The notes below the pieces were generated by a model. The model ran no database searches, was not told the origin of the DNA, and saw only the letters and a list, made by a program, of their open reading frames with translations. DNA of 64,000 nucleotides from assembly GCF_963678975.1 (NCBI RefSeq), contig NC_089275.1:515001-579000 (forward strand), in the 5' to 3' direction. This document shows, piece after piece, positions 1-12,395 of the stretch; position 1 is the first letter of the stretch; each line of letters opens with the position of its first letter. The position numbers were made by a program, and so were the translations under genes. Source of the DNA: Dysidea avara (Eukaryota; Porifera; Demospongiae; Dictyoceratida; Dysideidae).

Positions 1-27
1 CTTCAAAGATTCGATATATCTTTTTAC

Positions 28-312
28 AAGTAGAAGGAATTTTAAGGAATAAAAGTATAAACAAGGGAATAGCTAAAAAGTTGTGAAAGAAGGAAGGTTA
101 GCTAATACTGCAGATATACTGGTTGACATTTAATCTTCATTAAACTTCAGTCTATACCCATGACTGCACTAGGGATTAAATATACACTAGTCTATATCTG
201 CAGATATAGGTCACCTTCCTTGTTTCACCACTTTTTAATAGCTGTTCCCTTGTTTCACAACTTTTTTCTTCAATCCAAGCCAGCTTAAAATTTATAATTT
301 TTCTTTTTTCCT
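28..312. mobile_element. Foldback MITE, family A, copy 1
   Basis: An imperfect inverted repeat about 285 bp long with no coding capacity. The left arm carries an AAGGGAATAGCT-type segment followed by a AAAGTTGTGAAA stretch; the right arm carries their complements. Two further copies lie at 4560-4816 and 14400-14610 and share the GGAAACAAGGGA and GTTGTGAAA arm motifs and a central stretch with ACTAGT and CTGCAG sites. Three copies of one symmetric design in one window point to a non-autonomous DNA transposon family. No target-site duplication was resolved for this copy. Confidence 0.6.
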
Positions 313-384
313 GTATTTATAACATAATTCACTGTATTAATCCAGTCACTATGGAAAATACAGGCAATAAGTAAACACAGCCAC

Positions 385-690
385 AGGGAAGCTGCATCAC
401 GCTATTGCAAATCGACACCTTGCATTGTCAGCGGAAAGAAATGGAACACAAAATAAGTCCATGATGTGTGTATTGTACATACTGCGGTTGGCAAAAAGGC
501 ATGCACACCTCTCGAAGGGTTTGGCTGAAGACGTTTTCAGGCTTGGCTGTGCCTGGTTTAACCAATGTTACCAAGCTATCATGAAAGAAATTGTAGCTGG
601 TTTTAGGGTGATATTTTTCACTGGAAAAGCCCAGTTCTTCATGATCCCTAATATACAGTACTACCATCCTGTATGATATTACAGGAAAGT
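385..690 (+). repeat. Dispersed repeat, family B, copy 1
   Basis: This stretch matches 4900-5710, 23460-23705, 34640-34935 and, reversed, 13480-13790. Shared landmarks in order are AAGTCCATGATG, a CAAAAAGGCA stretch, GGCTTGGTT, ATCATGAAGG, GGTGATATTTTT, and a TACAGTACTACCATACTGTATGAT end. The short open frames on both strands here are by-products of the repeat and are not conserved between copies. Superfamily unknown; no transposase seen. Confidence 0.6.
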
Positions 691-2672
691 GGTTCAGGTT
701 CTAAACATCATTTATAGTGTATTAGATGTTAATCAAATTCCACTATTTGTTTTGAGGTAGATATCGTGGCCATGGCAGAATGAAAATGTGAATACTGCAT
801 TTGGTAGACTTGGGTCCATGGTGAGAAGATTTCAGAAGGATAAAAACCTACTTGAGAAATATGATGATAGTTGAACAGGGAATAGTTGGGAGATCACTAA
901 GGACAAGTCTAAACAGGCTTATCACCTGGCAATAACACCAGCCAAAAATCACATAATATTGTGTATGATACTTCAGCTGCTATAATGCAAAGTGGAGAGA
1001 GAGAATTTAAATGAATTTCTTCACAGAAGTCCTGCTATATGCGTATTACCATATTTTTATAGTATCTTGTTTGCCATGCAAGTGTCATAGCTACTAACAT
1101 TTGTACAAGCATTTTGCAAATTGGTTGATACCCAAAAAGATGTAAGTAACACGTATGATGATTCCTCTGGTTTAAAGATTCTCATGATTCAGGTAATTTT
1201 CCTTTTTAACTTGAAAAGTACACCACTCCTTGTAGCTCCTGTATATTGTTTTTCAGTCACCATATGCCTGTTATGTAGGTTAGCCCCTACTGAACTTTTA
1301 TACACATTATTTCACTGGCTACATCGCATATATCCCTTTGACTAAAACAGATACATAGCTAACCTTTAATACAGTAGGTAAACAGCCTTTATGCATTGAG
1401 TGAAGGTTTATTTCTGTAGCTCAAAGCCTGTTTGCTCACGTCGCTGTTGGAAAGCTGTACAAACACGCAAACAAGCAGACACGCAGTTTTTGACAAACCA
1501 ATTACAGGAAACCATGTGCGTGCCTACTGTGGGGGTGCTCTTGGGTTAAAAATGAATAGCGAATAGCATAAATGGAGAGGGGTAGTGAATGAAGTGTCAA
1601 AGATCTGGAGTTCATCTGAAAATGTGATCCAGTCTGGGAAAACTAGTCTTATCGTCTATAAAAGTATCAAGAAATGGTTTTAAGTATTCAGTGTGCTGTA
1701 GCTCACCAATGGTTGAAACTATGAGTACCAAATTTTCACATGTTTTACTTATCTTCCAGAACATCCATCGTACAAGTAGCCAACAGCTATGTTTCCCGCC
1801 ATTTGAGATAGATTTTAAACTGAGGTTAACTGTATCAGGCTAGCTCTAAAGGGGTGGGAGGCAGGGGCCAGAGGAAGGCTAGGGGTTATTTAAAAAATTA
1901 AAGAGGAAGGTGCAGGGATGGATTAGGTCAAGTTATGGGGCATTCAGATATCAAAACTGGCTGAAATGAAAAGACATTTGTAGCAAAAGTCTTTATTCAA
2001 CACCACAGAGCTACACAGGTCATCCCTGTGGTGGCCAGAACTCTGTTAAGGCCCCAGACCACTTGTACGGATCGCCACTGTGCTTGGGAAAAGCAAGCCA
2101 GTAAAAACTGAAGTTGGCTGGTATAGATGATGAAATTTGATAGTTTATTCATGTAGCTTTGTGTTCTTGGTGAAAAATCAAATCTGCTGCCATGGGCGAT
2201 AAGACTGTTTTTCCCAGACTAGTCACATACGTATAACCATAACGCTGGATAGAAGTAAATTGATTTAGGATAGCATATGGCATCACAGCACAAGCATAGA
2301 CTAATTATGTATCAGTTCCAAAGCCACATTCCTTTAGATATGTGTTCTAGTCAACTGAAAGTAACAAAACGGCACTTTTGATCCACCTGCAGCTCTCCAT
2401 AGCATAGACTATCAATGTTCTTAATCACATGATATTACAACATTCAAGGTCTCACAAGTGTGAAGTAAGCTGTTACTTCAGCTTTGTGTGATGTAGGCAT
2501 TTCAAGTCACGCACCCTGTCATACATGTTGAATGAATTGCATATTATCTAACAAGTACACATCATGGTAGTAGTGTTTAGTAGGGCTCCTCCTAAAATAA
2601 ATGGTACCCGTGTGCACCAAAATACCACTGTTAAACCATCATAGAACAACCTTTATGGAATAGTCTTAATTA
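691..2672. other. Non-coding stretch, no gene seen
   Basis: AT-rich sequence with no open frame showing recognisable protein features and no convincing splice-bounded exon. A piece near 1470-1560, containing AAACCAATTACAGGAAACCATGTG, resembles 35950-36010 and is probably an old dispersed repeat. Confidence 0.5.
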
Positions 2673-4213
2673 GGGTCATTCCATGCCAAATCACCAAAGA
2701 ATCGTAAGGTCACCTCTCGGGCTTTATGAAACTTGGTGTGTTTGGAGTACCTATGGTACTTATCACCCACACCAATTTTTGGCTCCATACACCGCATAGT
2801 TTCAGATTTATGACCACAAATATTTTGAATATTTCATGAAAAATTGGCATATTAATCAACCCACCAATGGCACCAAGATCTACTATGCTGCTCATGAGTT
2901 TATCATCATTTCAAATTGAGTATACAACTTCTATATAGTAGTGTAGCATTTTCATCTAAAGTGAACTGGTGCTATTACTTTTTAACAGCTAAACTTCAAA
3001 ATGTTTTAGTTTAACAACAGCTGACAGTTTTTGAAGTTTTGAAAATAACATTATGGGGGTTGCACAGTGGAAAAATAAAATGTAGGGTAGCTTGATAGCC
3101 AGGACTCTTGTTAATACCAAAAGAATTAACAATTAATTTAATGGTGCACATGCATGCACTCATACCTCTGGACAGACACTTTATGAGTTTTCTTATACGA
3201 ACTATTTATCATATGGTTCCATAGAATCAAGACTGCTTGTACTGTCTTCAAAGTGTGCACAGTACTGAAATACATTTAAAATGCCGTAGTAAAATTCACA
3301 CACGTATTGTAATATGTACAAAGTAAAACCCTGGAGCCAAAATAACATTATGAGATCAGTGCTGATGTGTGTACTTCATTAAAATAATGAGCTAGTGCCA
3401 TAGTTCTCAAGCTGTCCACATTACAGAGTGGCTACATTATATTATGTAGTGTGGCTTTGGTGTATTGTACTACTGTGATGGTAAATTAAGAGGATAACTA
3501 ATGGATACATGGTGGTGTCCATGTTTGATAATGACTATGTTTGCTTTGCTATAGTCAGGACAAGCTTAAGGTGGGACAGTGGGACTATATGGCAAATCAG
3601 ACTAAAATGGAAATAAACTGGAGCACAAAGGTGGTCTTTAAATACAGGTAGTCACTAATACAAGTTGCACTACTGGAAAGTTGGCATGGCCTTATTAGGA
3701 GTGGTTATTAGAGGTGTAGATTCCCATGCAGCAATAATAGACACAAAATTCCACTACATACCACAACACATTTAATTATATCACTTGAACCCATTGTGGC
3801 CCCACCAAAAAAAATTTTATCAATAGACCATGACCCAATATGTATTCACTAGAAAATTCAAAGAATTTGAAGCAGCACTTTTTGAAATATTAAGGATTGA
3901 AGCTTTTATTTGAGCCTAATTAAGTGCACATCCCATAATTTATGGGCCACTTGAAAGGTCAATCAAAACTCTTCAATCACTGAAAAATTCATTTAAAAAT
4001 ACTAAGACAGTGATGAGCTACAGTTTATTTTGTACCATGAGACAGACCAATTTTTCATGAAATATTCAAAATATTTGTGGTCATAAATCAGAAACTATGC
4101 GGTGTATGAGACTAAAAATTGATGAACACCAGGTGTACTACAAACACACCAAGTTTCATCAAAACCTGAGTGGTGACCTTGTGATTCCTTGGTGATTTGA
4201 CATGGAATGACCC
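2673..4213. mobile_element. Element with long inverted terminal repeats
   Basis: The ends are inverted copies of each other for roughly 170-190 bp: 2673 to about 2865, and about 4045 to 4213. The left tip reads GGGTCATTCCATGCCAAATC; the right tip reads the complement with one or two differences. The interior, about 1.2 kb, has no long open frame, so this is probably a non-autonomous DNA transposon. A clean target-site duplication was not found, although TTAG lies at or near both outer edges. Confidence 0.6.
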
Positions 4214-4559
4214 GTTAGTGACATCAATTCAGCATTTAAAACAAGAAAATGCAGACAACTGGAGATTGAATTTAAAAATACTTGAAACCCAATTTTGGTC
4301 CCCTTGCCTACCCACATGCCTGCCTGACTGCATGCAGTTACAAGAATAGAGACCAAACGAGGTCACTATTTCACTCTACAGTAGCAAACTCACAAGTGGC
4401 ATGTGTTTCCTCTGGTTCCGACAAGTGTTTGCCTCCTACTACAATTCGCCTTTCTTTTATGTTCTAGACCACTTTACAAGAAGCCATGGAATGTTAATTG
4501 GATAATATATTGGCAGTCTGGTGTATTATGGCAGGTTGGATTGTCTTCTAGAAAAACAA

Positions 4560-4816
4560 GTTAAAGGAAAAATTTGAAATTTTAAGTTCGATTAGGGATC
4601 ATAAAAAAAAAAGTAAGGAAACAAGGGAGATCGCCTACACCTGCAGATACACTAGTGAACTTTTAATCTCTAATCCAGTCTATACCCCAAGACCAAGACT
4701 GAATTAGGGATTAAATGTTCACTAGTATATCTGCAGGTGTAGGCGATCTCCCTTGTTTCCTTACTTTTTTTTCTATGATCCCTAATCGAATTTCAAATTT
4801 CAAATTTTCCTTTAAC
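4560..4816. mobile_element. Foldback MITE, family A, copy 2
   Basis: The most symmetric copy of family A. The arms pair almost from tip (GTTAAAGGAAAAATTTGAAA) to centre. Inner landmarks GATTAGGGATCAT, GGAAACAAGGGAGATCGCC and ACACCTGCAGATA appear inverted on the other side. No coding content. Confidence 0.7.
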
Positions 4817-4899
4817 TTCTTTGCTTACTTTTTTGTAACATTATTAAGACTGGTGAACCCACACATACCACATCAAAAGAAAGGATGGCACCTTAATTA

Positions 4900-5710
4900 A
4901 TGTTTTCATCTGAGAGCGTGCCCCAGCTATCAAACTGCTTCGAAAGTGCAGTGGCCAATATGCTTCGCTTTCAGCTGTGTTCGGTCCAATCCACAGTGCT
5001 ACAGATGAAAAACAGTAGAAGAAGTGCCTCTGCAACAATCCAGTCACCTCGAAAACATGACGATTCACGCGCCCCCGACTATCAATTACTGCCTCAAAAG
5101 TGCAGCGGCCATTACTCTTCGCTTTCAGCTATGTTCAGCCCGTTACACAGTATTACAAGCAAAGAACAGTGTTAGAATCATCTCTGCAATCAGTCTGTTC
5201 ACCACGGAAGATACGGACAATTCCCGTTTACAAACGTACTGTAGGGAAGCCATGCATCACGCTACCGCGAATCGACAGTTTAGGCTGTCAGCAAAAAAAA
5301 TGGGACACAAAGGAGGACAAGGGTAAGTCCATGATGCATGCACTGTACGTACAGCAGTATGCCAAAAGGCACGTCTCGGGACGAAGCGACGTCGAACAGT
5401 GAAAAATTAAGCCCATAGCCTTAGCCGTTATCGAGTTACCCTTGCCTGAAGGCAGGGCAGGCAGGCAGGCAGGCAGGCAGTTAGTCAGTATAAAATTCCA
5501 TTGAATAATTTTTTATTTTAAATTTCGTAACTATTTATTGCAAGCCTACTGAAGGCACTTTTGGGCTTGGTTATACCTAACCAATACTGCCAAGGTGCCA
5601 GGATGGAGTTGTGAAGCTAGTTTTTGGGTGAATTTTTTGGCTAGGAAAACCCAATTCTTCATGATCCCTAACATACAGTACTACCATACTGTATGATGCT
5701 ATTATTTCAC
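4900..5710 (+). repeat. Dispersed repeat, family B, longest copy
   Basis: This is the longest family B copy. The first half contains an internal direct duplication: a TTCGCTTTCAGCT segment recurs near 4966 and 5117. It is followed by the shared block ending CGACGTCGAACAGTGAAAAA, a GGCA microsatellite at about 5452-5480, and the conserved 3' part ending near 5700. The overlapping 60-100-codon open frames run through this repeat in several frames and look spurious. Confidence 0.6.
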
Positions 5711-6498
5711 CTATGCTTTGCCACAAGTCTAACTACTGTAGTTTCATTAATACAGTTATGGTCTAGAGATAACTGATAAGGTCAATCAGAGCTTTGCTCA
5801 TGATTTCTATGGGTGTATTTAGTGACGATGATTCGTAGCACAGTAATAAAGTGTAGGTTATTGTTATTATTATTCTAGGCCAGGGGCAAATACAGCTAAG
5901 TATAATCACCAATGGGACAACCTACTAATGGGGCATGTACAAACAGTGCATGGCCAACACAGTGTGTGCAGATCATGTAGAAAAAGATGCACAGGAAATG
6001 ATACATATGCATATGTACACAGTCAAGGGAGTTTAACTGGCATCAGAACACCACAATACTAAAACACAACCTACACAAAAACCAAGTTAAGTTAGCTATA
6101 TTGAAAGTTTATATTGTAAGTGTGATGTGTCTCTGAAAATGACTCAGCAATGAAGTGAGCCTATGCAGAACAAGGGACATGGTGATGGCTCAATTAACAA
6201 TTGATCCCAATCAAGCCAATATGGCACAACAGACTCTATTGTAACTAGAGGCCACTGGTGATGTGCCAGTATATCAGCGGTGTGGCATTGGCACTAGTTG
6301 GCACAGTGATCACAGTCTATAATATTATGCATACAGCCATGCACAACATACAGGAGATAGTTACACATTGTTGTATATGCAGCAATACATCTTCTTGTTT
6401 ATTACAGACTCACAGTAGCGTAGTAAGCCAGGTCGAAAATAATTCCAGCTGCTAGCAAGCCAGATGAAGGATGAAGATGTATAATACAACTACAAGTA
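5711..6498. other. Non-coding stretch, no gene seen
   Basis: No recognisable coding or repeat signature beyond low-complexity AT-rich tracts. A short 65-codon open frame at 6258-6455 has no visible domain. Confidence 0.4.
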
Positions 6499-8247
6499 CA
6501 GTGGAACGTGTCTATAATGGTCACCTTGGGACCAAATATATCTGGCCTTTATATACAGGTGGCTGTTATAGAGAAAACCTGCATAAGGTGGTCAGCAGCA
6601 TTTTAGTGGCTATGACTGTTATAAATGAATAATTATTATTAAGAGGCTCGCGCCAACTGCAATACAGTCTGAATATTTAGTACAGAAAGGGTAAGGTGAG
6701 TCTATGAATGTTGCTTATAGCTATTGAATACGCTTAAGCAATAAAACCTGATTGATTATATAGTATTCATTGAAAGGCAGGAAGTGTGATAATTGCGCAT
6801 TAATTGAAACGGTGCCGTGGTACCAGGAAATTGGCTTAACAAGCCATCATAAAAGGTAACGACCACTATACGAAGGAGAAAGTTATGTATACAGTGATTC
6901 ATAGGCAAATTGTTGGTTGGCCGTTATACGTGTTAGAGTAGTGGTGGTAGTTATGAGACACTTAACTTCAAAGCATTGCTATTACCTTAAACTGTAACCC
7001 TGGTATTTCACAATACTAATAGGGAAAGGTATGCTCATAAACTATATTATCCTAAAATTTCAAAAATTTTCATACCATTTGGTGGTCTGTTTAATCATTT
7101 TTCTGGAACACTGTAGGTGTGTGTATTATGAGACATATGGGGGTATTATGAGACGCTGTGCTTGCAAGTTGACTATTTCGTATTTGATCATGGTAAATTT
7201 CATATGTAAGAGGTAGCAGGGACACTGTAGACAGTCAAAGTAGATTAGTTGACTTAGTACATGCGCTTCACATCTTCGTACTCTTTACTGCATAGTGAGT
7301 GGTACAAAGACAATCATTGACAGTCCTCCATTATGATATAGCAAATTTTAGGAGCTATATTATTCCCTAATTAGTATTGTGGTTGACTTATAATCACTAT
7401 TTGTGATGATCTGAATAGGTACTATCTCTTTACTCCTGAATCTGCAGGATTTAACCCACTACAATTGTTTTAAGCTATGTGACCCATATTACCCCCTGTC
7501 CCATAATACCAGCCTCTACTCTATACAGGTGACCGCTTAATGCAGACCACAATGCATAGTCTCGCGTGGCCAGACCGCTTTTTCTCCGTCACGGCGCTTA
7601 TCGATTAGAGATTATAAGCGCCTACTCCGAAATAGGGTCTGGTCCAGAATCAATACGTAAACTCGTTTTCACACCCCAAGCAAGAGCTCGGGGTGTTTAA
7701 TCAACTTTCGTCATAAAACGTATACTTCCTTTTAAATTTCAAGCCACGTACACACTGGAAATGCCATGAACGATAGCCGGTGGAGTTGATGAGAGACACT
7801 GAGGCTGATTAAAAAGGTCACGGATCGATTCCTTGTGAAAACGAAAAGGCTAAAGGCGAACTGAGCAAGGAATCAACCCGTGTTCTTTTTAGCCTTAGAA
7901 AACCAGCCTCAGTGTTTCTCATCGACTCTACCGGCTATCGTTCATGACATTTCCAGTGCGTACGTGGCTTGAAAATTAAAAGGAAGTATACGTTTTATGA
8001 CGTAAGTTGATTAAACACCCCGAGCTCTTGCTTGGGGTGTGAAAACGAGTTTACGTATTGATTCTGGACCAGACCCTATTTCGGAGTAGGCGCTTATAAT
8101 CTCTAATCGATAAGCGCCGTGACGAAGAAAAATCGGTCTGGCCACGCGAGCATACATTTGTATGGGAAAATATTTGGGACCTCGTGACCATGGCTGTTAT
8201 GCAGAGGTGACTGCTTAATCCAGGTGACTGTAACACAGGTTCCACTG
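6499..8247. mobile_element. pogo/Tigger-like TIR element with a nested palindrome
   Basis: The left tip is CAGTGGAACGTGTCTATAAT and the right tip is the complement of CAGTGGAACCTGTGTTACAG. Both are flanked by TA, as expected for a Tc1/mariner-pogo type insertion. The interior has no transposase frame. A separate 590-bp palindrome (7561-8150) occupies the right third and appears to have inserted later. Classification rests on the tip sequence and TA flank only. Confidence 0.5.
7561..8150. mobile_element. 590-bp near-perfect palindrome (foldback element)
   Basis: The two halves are reverse complements for about 270 bp each, with only scattered mismatches and a spacer of a few tens of bases near 7850. 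The tips read CTCGCGTGGCCAGACCG and its complement. Internal landmarks mirrored on both sides include ACACCCCAAGCAAGAGCTCG, CATAAAACGTATACTTCCTT and ACGATAGCCGG. The GGCCAGACC tip recurs at 39115, and a related GGCCACGCGAGAC stretch lies at 17178, so this is a family rather than a one-off. CATA lies close to both outer edges. The minus-strand 64-codon open frame at its right end is spurious. Confidence 0.75.
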
Positions 8248-8394
8248 TATTACATTTAATACCTTGTTGTTCACGAGTGCATCAGCTAGTTGTTTAAATT
8301 ATGAGCAAATCAGCTGGTATCCCAGCTGGGCATCAGCTGGTTGTTCACTGGAGCACATGTCCTGCATACAAAATACACAGTTACAAACATATAA

Positions 8395-8750
8395 ACTTAC
8401 TTGTAATCTTGTTGTTTACGTGTAAAGTGGCCTCTGGCTCTCTTGCTATCACTTCCACTTCGTGGGCATTTAGTAATCTTCTCCTTCACACAATCTGTAA
8501 TTAAGCAAAGGTGTGGTGCTGGGCGTTATATAGAATACATGTACGGTAAAGTCATCGGCACAAACAGGCGTACTTATTATACGGTTGTGCCTTCATTCAC
8601 AGGCGAATCTATCTCCGCTTAGTTCATGTCTCTAGGACTTGTAGTTTTCTCAAACATTACTTATTTATTTATTCATTCATTCATTCATTATTTATTACAT
8701 AATTTTAACCGTATTATGTATTATTCTTAGTACTTGGTTGTATAAAGAGA
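8395..8750 (-). repeat. Inverted duplicate, left copy (LINE tail plus flank)
   Basis: Read on the minus strand, this matches 12060-12395 on the plus strand. The shared order is a LINE-like tail (ACAACCAAGTA...GGTTAAAATTA), a tetranucleotide run, GTTTGAGAAAACTAC, AGAGACATGAACTAA, GATTCGCCTGTGAATGAAGG and a segment bounded by splice-like sites. The copies have diverged by indels. On the minus strand 8401-8494 is preceded by TTACAG and followed by GTAAGT, and is open in one frame. Confidence 0.65.
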
Positions 8751-9840
8751 CCTAGTACAAGGATCGAGGTTTTTAAAGCACATAGATCCAAGGGTGTGGT
8801 CTCTAATTAACTTTGACAATGGTGGCATTTTACATGGGCAATAGCTACGTAGGTGGAGTCATTGTGGGATTGGATTATGAGTCATTCAATGTTAAAATAA
8901 GTGTGAAAGACTGAACATGTTTTTGTCAAAGATCTGGAGAAATCAAAGCTCACACCTTATTGTAACATTGAAGTCCTTCATGGCTTAATAGAGGATGCAA
9001 ATTAAACAATTTTTTTTCCATGATATGTCTAGAACTGTCCATTCATCATAACAAACGTAGCTGCAACACTAGATTCTACCTCCCACAATAAAAATTTTCT
9101 AGGCATGCTTATAAAATGAATGAAGTGGGTAAACTGCTGTTGGCCAGGGTGACTGCTTGCCTTTAGCTGGCTATTAGCCATGCAGCAATATGCTTGTAAG
9201 AGCATGGCACATTAATGATTGAATGTGAGATTTGTAATGGAGGTCTTTCTGCTAGCAGGTTTCTAACCATTTAAAAACCTGGTGGATTTAAAGACTTCAT
9301 TATCTTCCAAAGATCAAAGCATATTATGTATACTATTATTTAATACTGCTTTGTTACCCTGCTATAGCATTCAAGGGCACTCAAATTCTGCTTTACAATT
9401 CCAAGATGAACCACTGAACACATACACTGTAACTGTAGTATGATCATAATGGCCTTGCCAATCAGTACTCATTATATGCTAATGTGCGCAATATACATTA
9501 AATTTTATCAAAACTCATTGCGTAAGGTAAAATACTGTACAGCTACTTGATGGTTCGTTTAAAATGACCACAACACACTACTGAGTTGAAATTGTGAAAA
9601 GAGAACGGCTTTGCAAATTACGTAGTATTCACCACAGAACAAGCAAAACACTACACAGAAATTCTACCCTACCACTTTCCCCATCCACACACAAAAGAAA
9701 AAATTGGTCCAATCTGTGCAAGTCTAGTGGTCAAAGTCATCTTCTTCATGCAAAGAAACCATACCAAGTATTATTGATCCTTCTCTTGAATAAGCATATG
9801 TAAACCACATGAAATGTTTATACTACAGCAATAGGATGTA
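8751..9840. other. Non-coding stretch, no gene seen
   Basis: AT-rich sequence without a recognisable open frame or clear repeat structure. The 69-codon open frame at 9594-9803 is rich in Ser, Lys and Leu and shows no domain. Confidence 0.4.
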
Positions 9841-10730
9841 GAACAAGGACACTTTAAAAATTCTCAACATGTCTTTGGTAAAAGGGACCGTTGAGGACTG
9901 GTACTAGAGACAGTCTTTACAACAAGGACAAATTCCCAACAAGTCCTAGGATAAAAAAGGATCATTGCTAGAGAGTGTTTATAACAAGGACACTTAAGGA
10001 ATTCCTAACACGTCCTAGGGTAAAAGGACAATTGGGGAACGGGACTAGAGAAAGTCTTTACAACAAGGACACTTAAAGAATTCCCAACACATCCCAGGAT
10101 AAAAGGACCATTGGGGACTGGGACTAGAGAAAGTCTTTACAACTAGGACACTTAAAGAATTCCCAACACATCCCAGGATAAAAGGACCATTGGGGACTGG
10201 GACTAGAGAGGGTCTTTACAGCAAGGACACTTAAAGAATTCCCAACATGTCCTAGGATAAAAAGGACCATTGGGGACTGGGACTAGAGAGGGTCTTTACA
10301 ACAAGGACACTTAAGGAATTCCCAACATGTCCTAGGATAAAAAGGACCATTGGGGACTGGGACTAGAGAGGGTCTTTACAACAAGGACACTTAAGGAATT
10401 CCCAACATGTCCTAGGATAAAAAGGACCATTGGGGACTAGGACTAGAGAGGGTCTTTACAACATGGACACTTAAGGAATTCCCAACATGTCCTAGGATAA
10501 AAAGGACCATTGGGGACTGGGACTAGAGAGGGTCTTTATAACAAGGACACTTAAGGAATTCCCAACATGTCCTAGGATAAAAAGGACCATTGGGGACTAG
10601 GACTAGAGAGGGTCTTTACAACAAGGACACTTAAGGAATTCCCAACATGTCCTAGGATAAAAAGGACCATTGGGGACTGGGACTAGAAAGAGTCTTTATA
10701 ACAAGGACACTTAAGGAATTTACAGGGACT
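9841..10730. repeat. Minisatellite, unit about 80 bp, about 11 copies
   Basis: Tandem units contain AAGGACACTTAAGGAATTCC, CAACATGTCCTAGGATAAAA and GGACCATTGGGGACTGGGAC in the same order, with a period close to 80 bp. The outermost left units are the most diverged and those from about 10200 to 10700 are almost identical, which suggests recent homogenisation in the centre-right. From 10730 to about 10930 a looser GGGACTAC/TTGGGAC-rich stretch follows before the LINE fragment. Confidence 0.9.
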
Positions 10731-10939
10731 ACTTGGACTTGGGAAATAATAGATGGACAACACCAGGACTGTCTTGGGATGTCCTTTAGTGTCCCAGGTC
10801 TTGCAGGGACTACATATACTTGGTCTTGGGACAGTATAGGTGATTATAGGTTGGGATGACATTCGTTCTCTGATAGGACAGAAAGGTCTTACTTGGGACA
10901 TTCTGTAATATCATAGGACAAAGGGATTTGTCCGGGCAA

Positions 10940-12140
10940 TCCTAGACATTTATGCCATCACGCCAACATCTCTACCATAAACTACATCATTATGGTATCC
11001 AGGGCAACACTTTGGAATGGTTGAAAGATTTTCTTACTGGAAGACGACAACAGGTATTAGTTAATGGTGAGCAAAGTGACGTAACTCAAGTGAAATCAGG
11101 AGTTCCACAAGGAACCGTTCTTGCTCATATGCTTCATAAATGATTTACCAAAAAACATACTATCGACAGTAAGATTATATGCAGATGACGTCATTCTGTA
11201 CACCCCTATTAACTCAAAAGAAGACTGTTACCAACTTCAGAAAGATCTAACTATTTTGGAAAGATGGGCAAATAAATGGAAAATGACATTTAACGTTAAG
11301 AAACGTGAATTCATCAGAATAACATACAAGAAAAAGCCTATAGTTTACCATTACACTTTGTATGACACTGTTGTGCAGGAGGTGACGCACACCAAGTACC
11401 TATAGGTCTTACTATTGACTCGAAGCTATCCTGGTCTGAACACATTAGACAAATAACTAACAAAGCTAACAGTATCAAAGGATTTTTACAACGTAACTTT
11501 CATAGCTGCCCAATCTCGGTCAAAGTGAGTTGTTACAAGTCACTTATTAAACCAATCCTAGAGTATGTCTGTGTGGTCTGGGACCCTTATACACAAAAGG
11601 ATATCTTAGCTATTAAATCAGTTCAAAGATGGTGTGCGAGGTTTGTGTACAATAATTATTCTTCATATGCAAGTGTCACAAATATGTTGCAAAATTTGAA
11701 TTGGTCACCTCTGGCTCACTGTAGAAACAGGCTGAAAGTGATCACAATGTTTAAGATCATGTACCAATTAATAGATATACCGACTGATACCATACTCATA
11801 CCAGCTCCATCTAACTATTCTCTGTGAGGTCATTCAATGAGGCTGTTACAGCCAAACACAAGAGTAAACTCATACCTTAACTCATTCTTCCCTTCAAGTA
11901 TAAAGATTTGGAATAATTTACCCAACGACCTCCTCATCACCTGTTCAAGTTTAGACTAATTTAAAGCGAGGCTAGCTGAACATCAATTAATCACATACTT
12001 AAGTTTGCTGATTTATTATCTGTGTTTGTATATACTCTTTGTAAGAGGTTTTACACAGTAAACAATAATTATACAACCAAGTAGTAAGAATAATACGAAA
12101 CGCGGTTAAAATTACGTCATAAATAAATAAATAAATAATT
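10940..12140 (+). pseudogene. 5'-truncated non-LTR retrotransposon (LINE) reverse transcriptase, broken
   Basis: Three frame segments together follow the palm/thumb part of a Jockey/CR1-like reverse transcriptase. Segment one (to about 11125) has KSGVPQGTVL. Segment two (11121-11405) has FINDLP and the catalytic YADD, followed by WANKWKMTFN. Segment three (about 11410 onward) has LIKPILEYVCVVWDP and, further on, IKIWNNLPNDLL. Frame changes near 11120 and 11405 and an in-frame TGA at 11825-11827, where relatives usually have Arg (a CGA-to-TGA change would explain it), show that it is dead. The endonuclease and N-terminal part are missing. The 3' end is an AAAT run near 12119-12140. It starts directly after the minisatellite. 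Confidence 0.85.
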
Positions 12141-12395
12141 AATAATTAATGTTTGAGAAAACTACGAGGCCTAGAGACATGAACTAACCGGGGATAGATT
12201 CGCCTGTGAATGAAGGCACAAACGTATAATCGTCGCTCCTGTTCGTGCTGATGACTTGACCATACGCGTAATTCTATATAACGCCCAGTACCACACCCTT
12301 GCTTAATTATTTACAGATTGCGCGGAGGAGAAGATTAGCGATGCCCGTGCAGGAGAGCCAGAAGCCACTTGTGTAAACAAGAAGATTACAAGTAA
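12060..12395 (+). repeat. Inverted duplicate, right copy (LINE tail plus flank)
   Basis: Plus-strand partner of 8395-8750. It begins inside the LINE tail and continues past the AAAT run into about 250 bp of flank, which then carries a segment at 12317-12391 bounded by TTACAG and GTAAGT. In one frame that segment is open and reads CAEEKISDARAGEPEATCVN. The partner lacks detectable similarity beyond this point. Because both copies include the tail plus downstream sequence, they could derive from 3' transduction by the LINE or from an inverted segmental duplication. Confidence 0.6.

Noticed and set aside
9841-10730. Direct repeats of about 80 bp considered as an array with spacers
   Set aside because: The whole unit repeats with no unique spacer, so it is a minisatellite.
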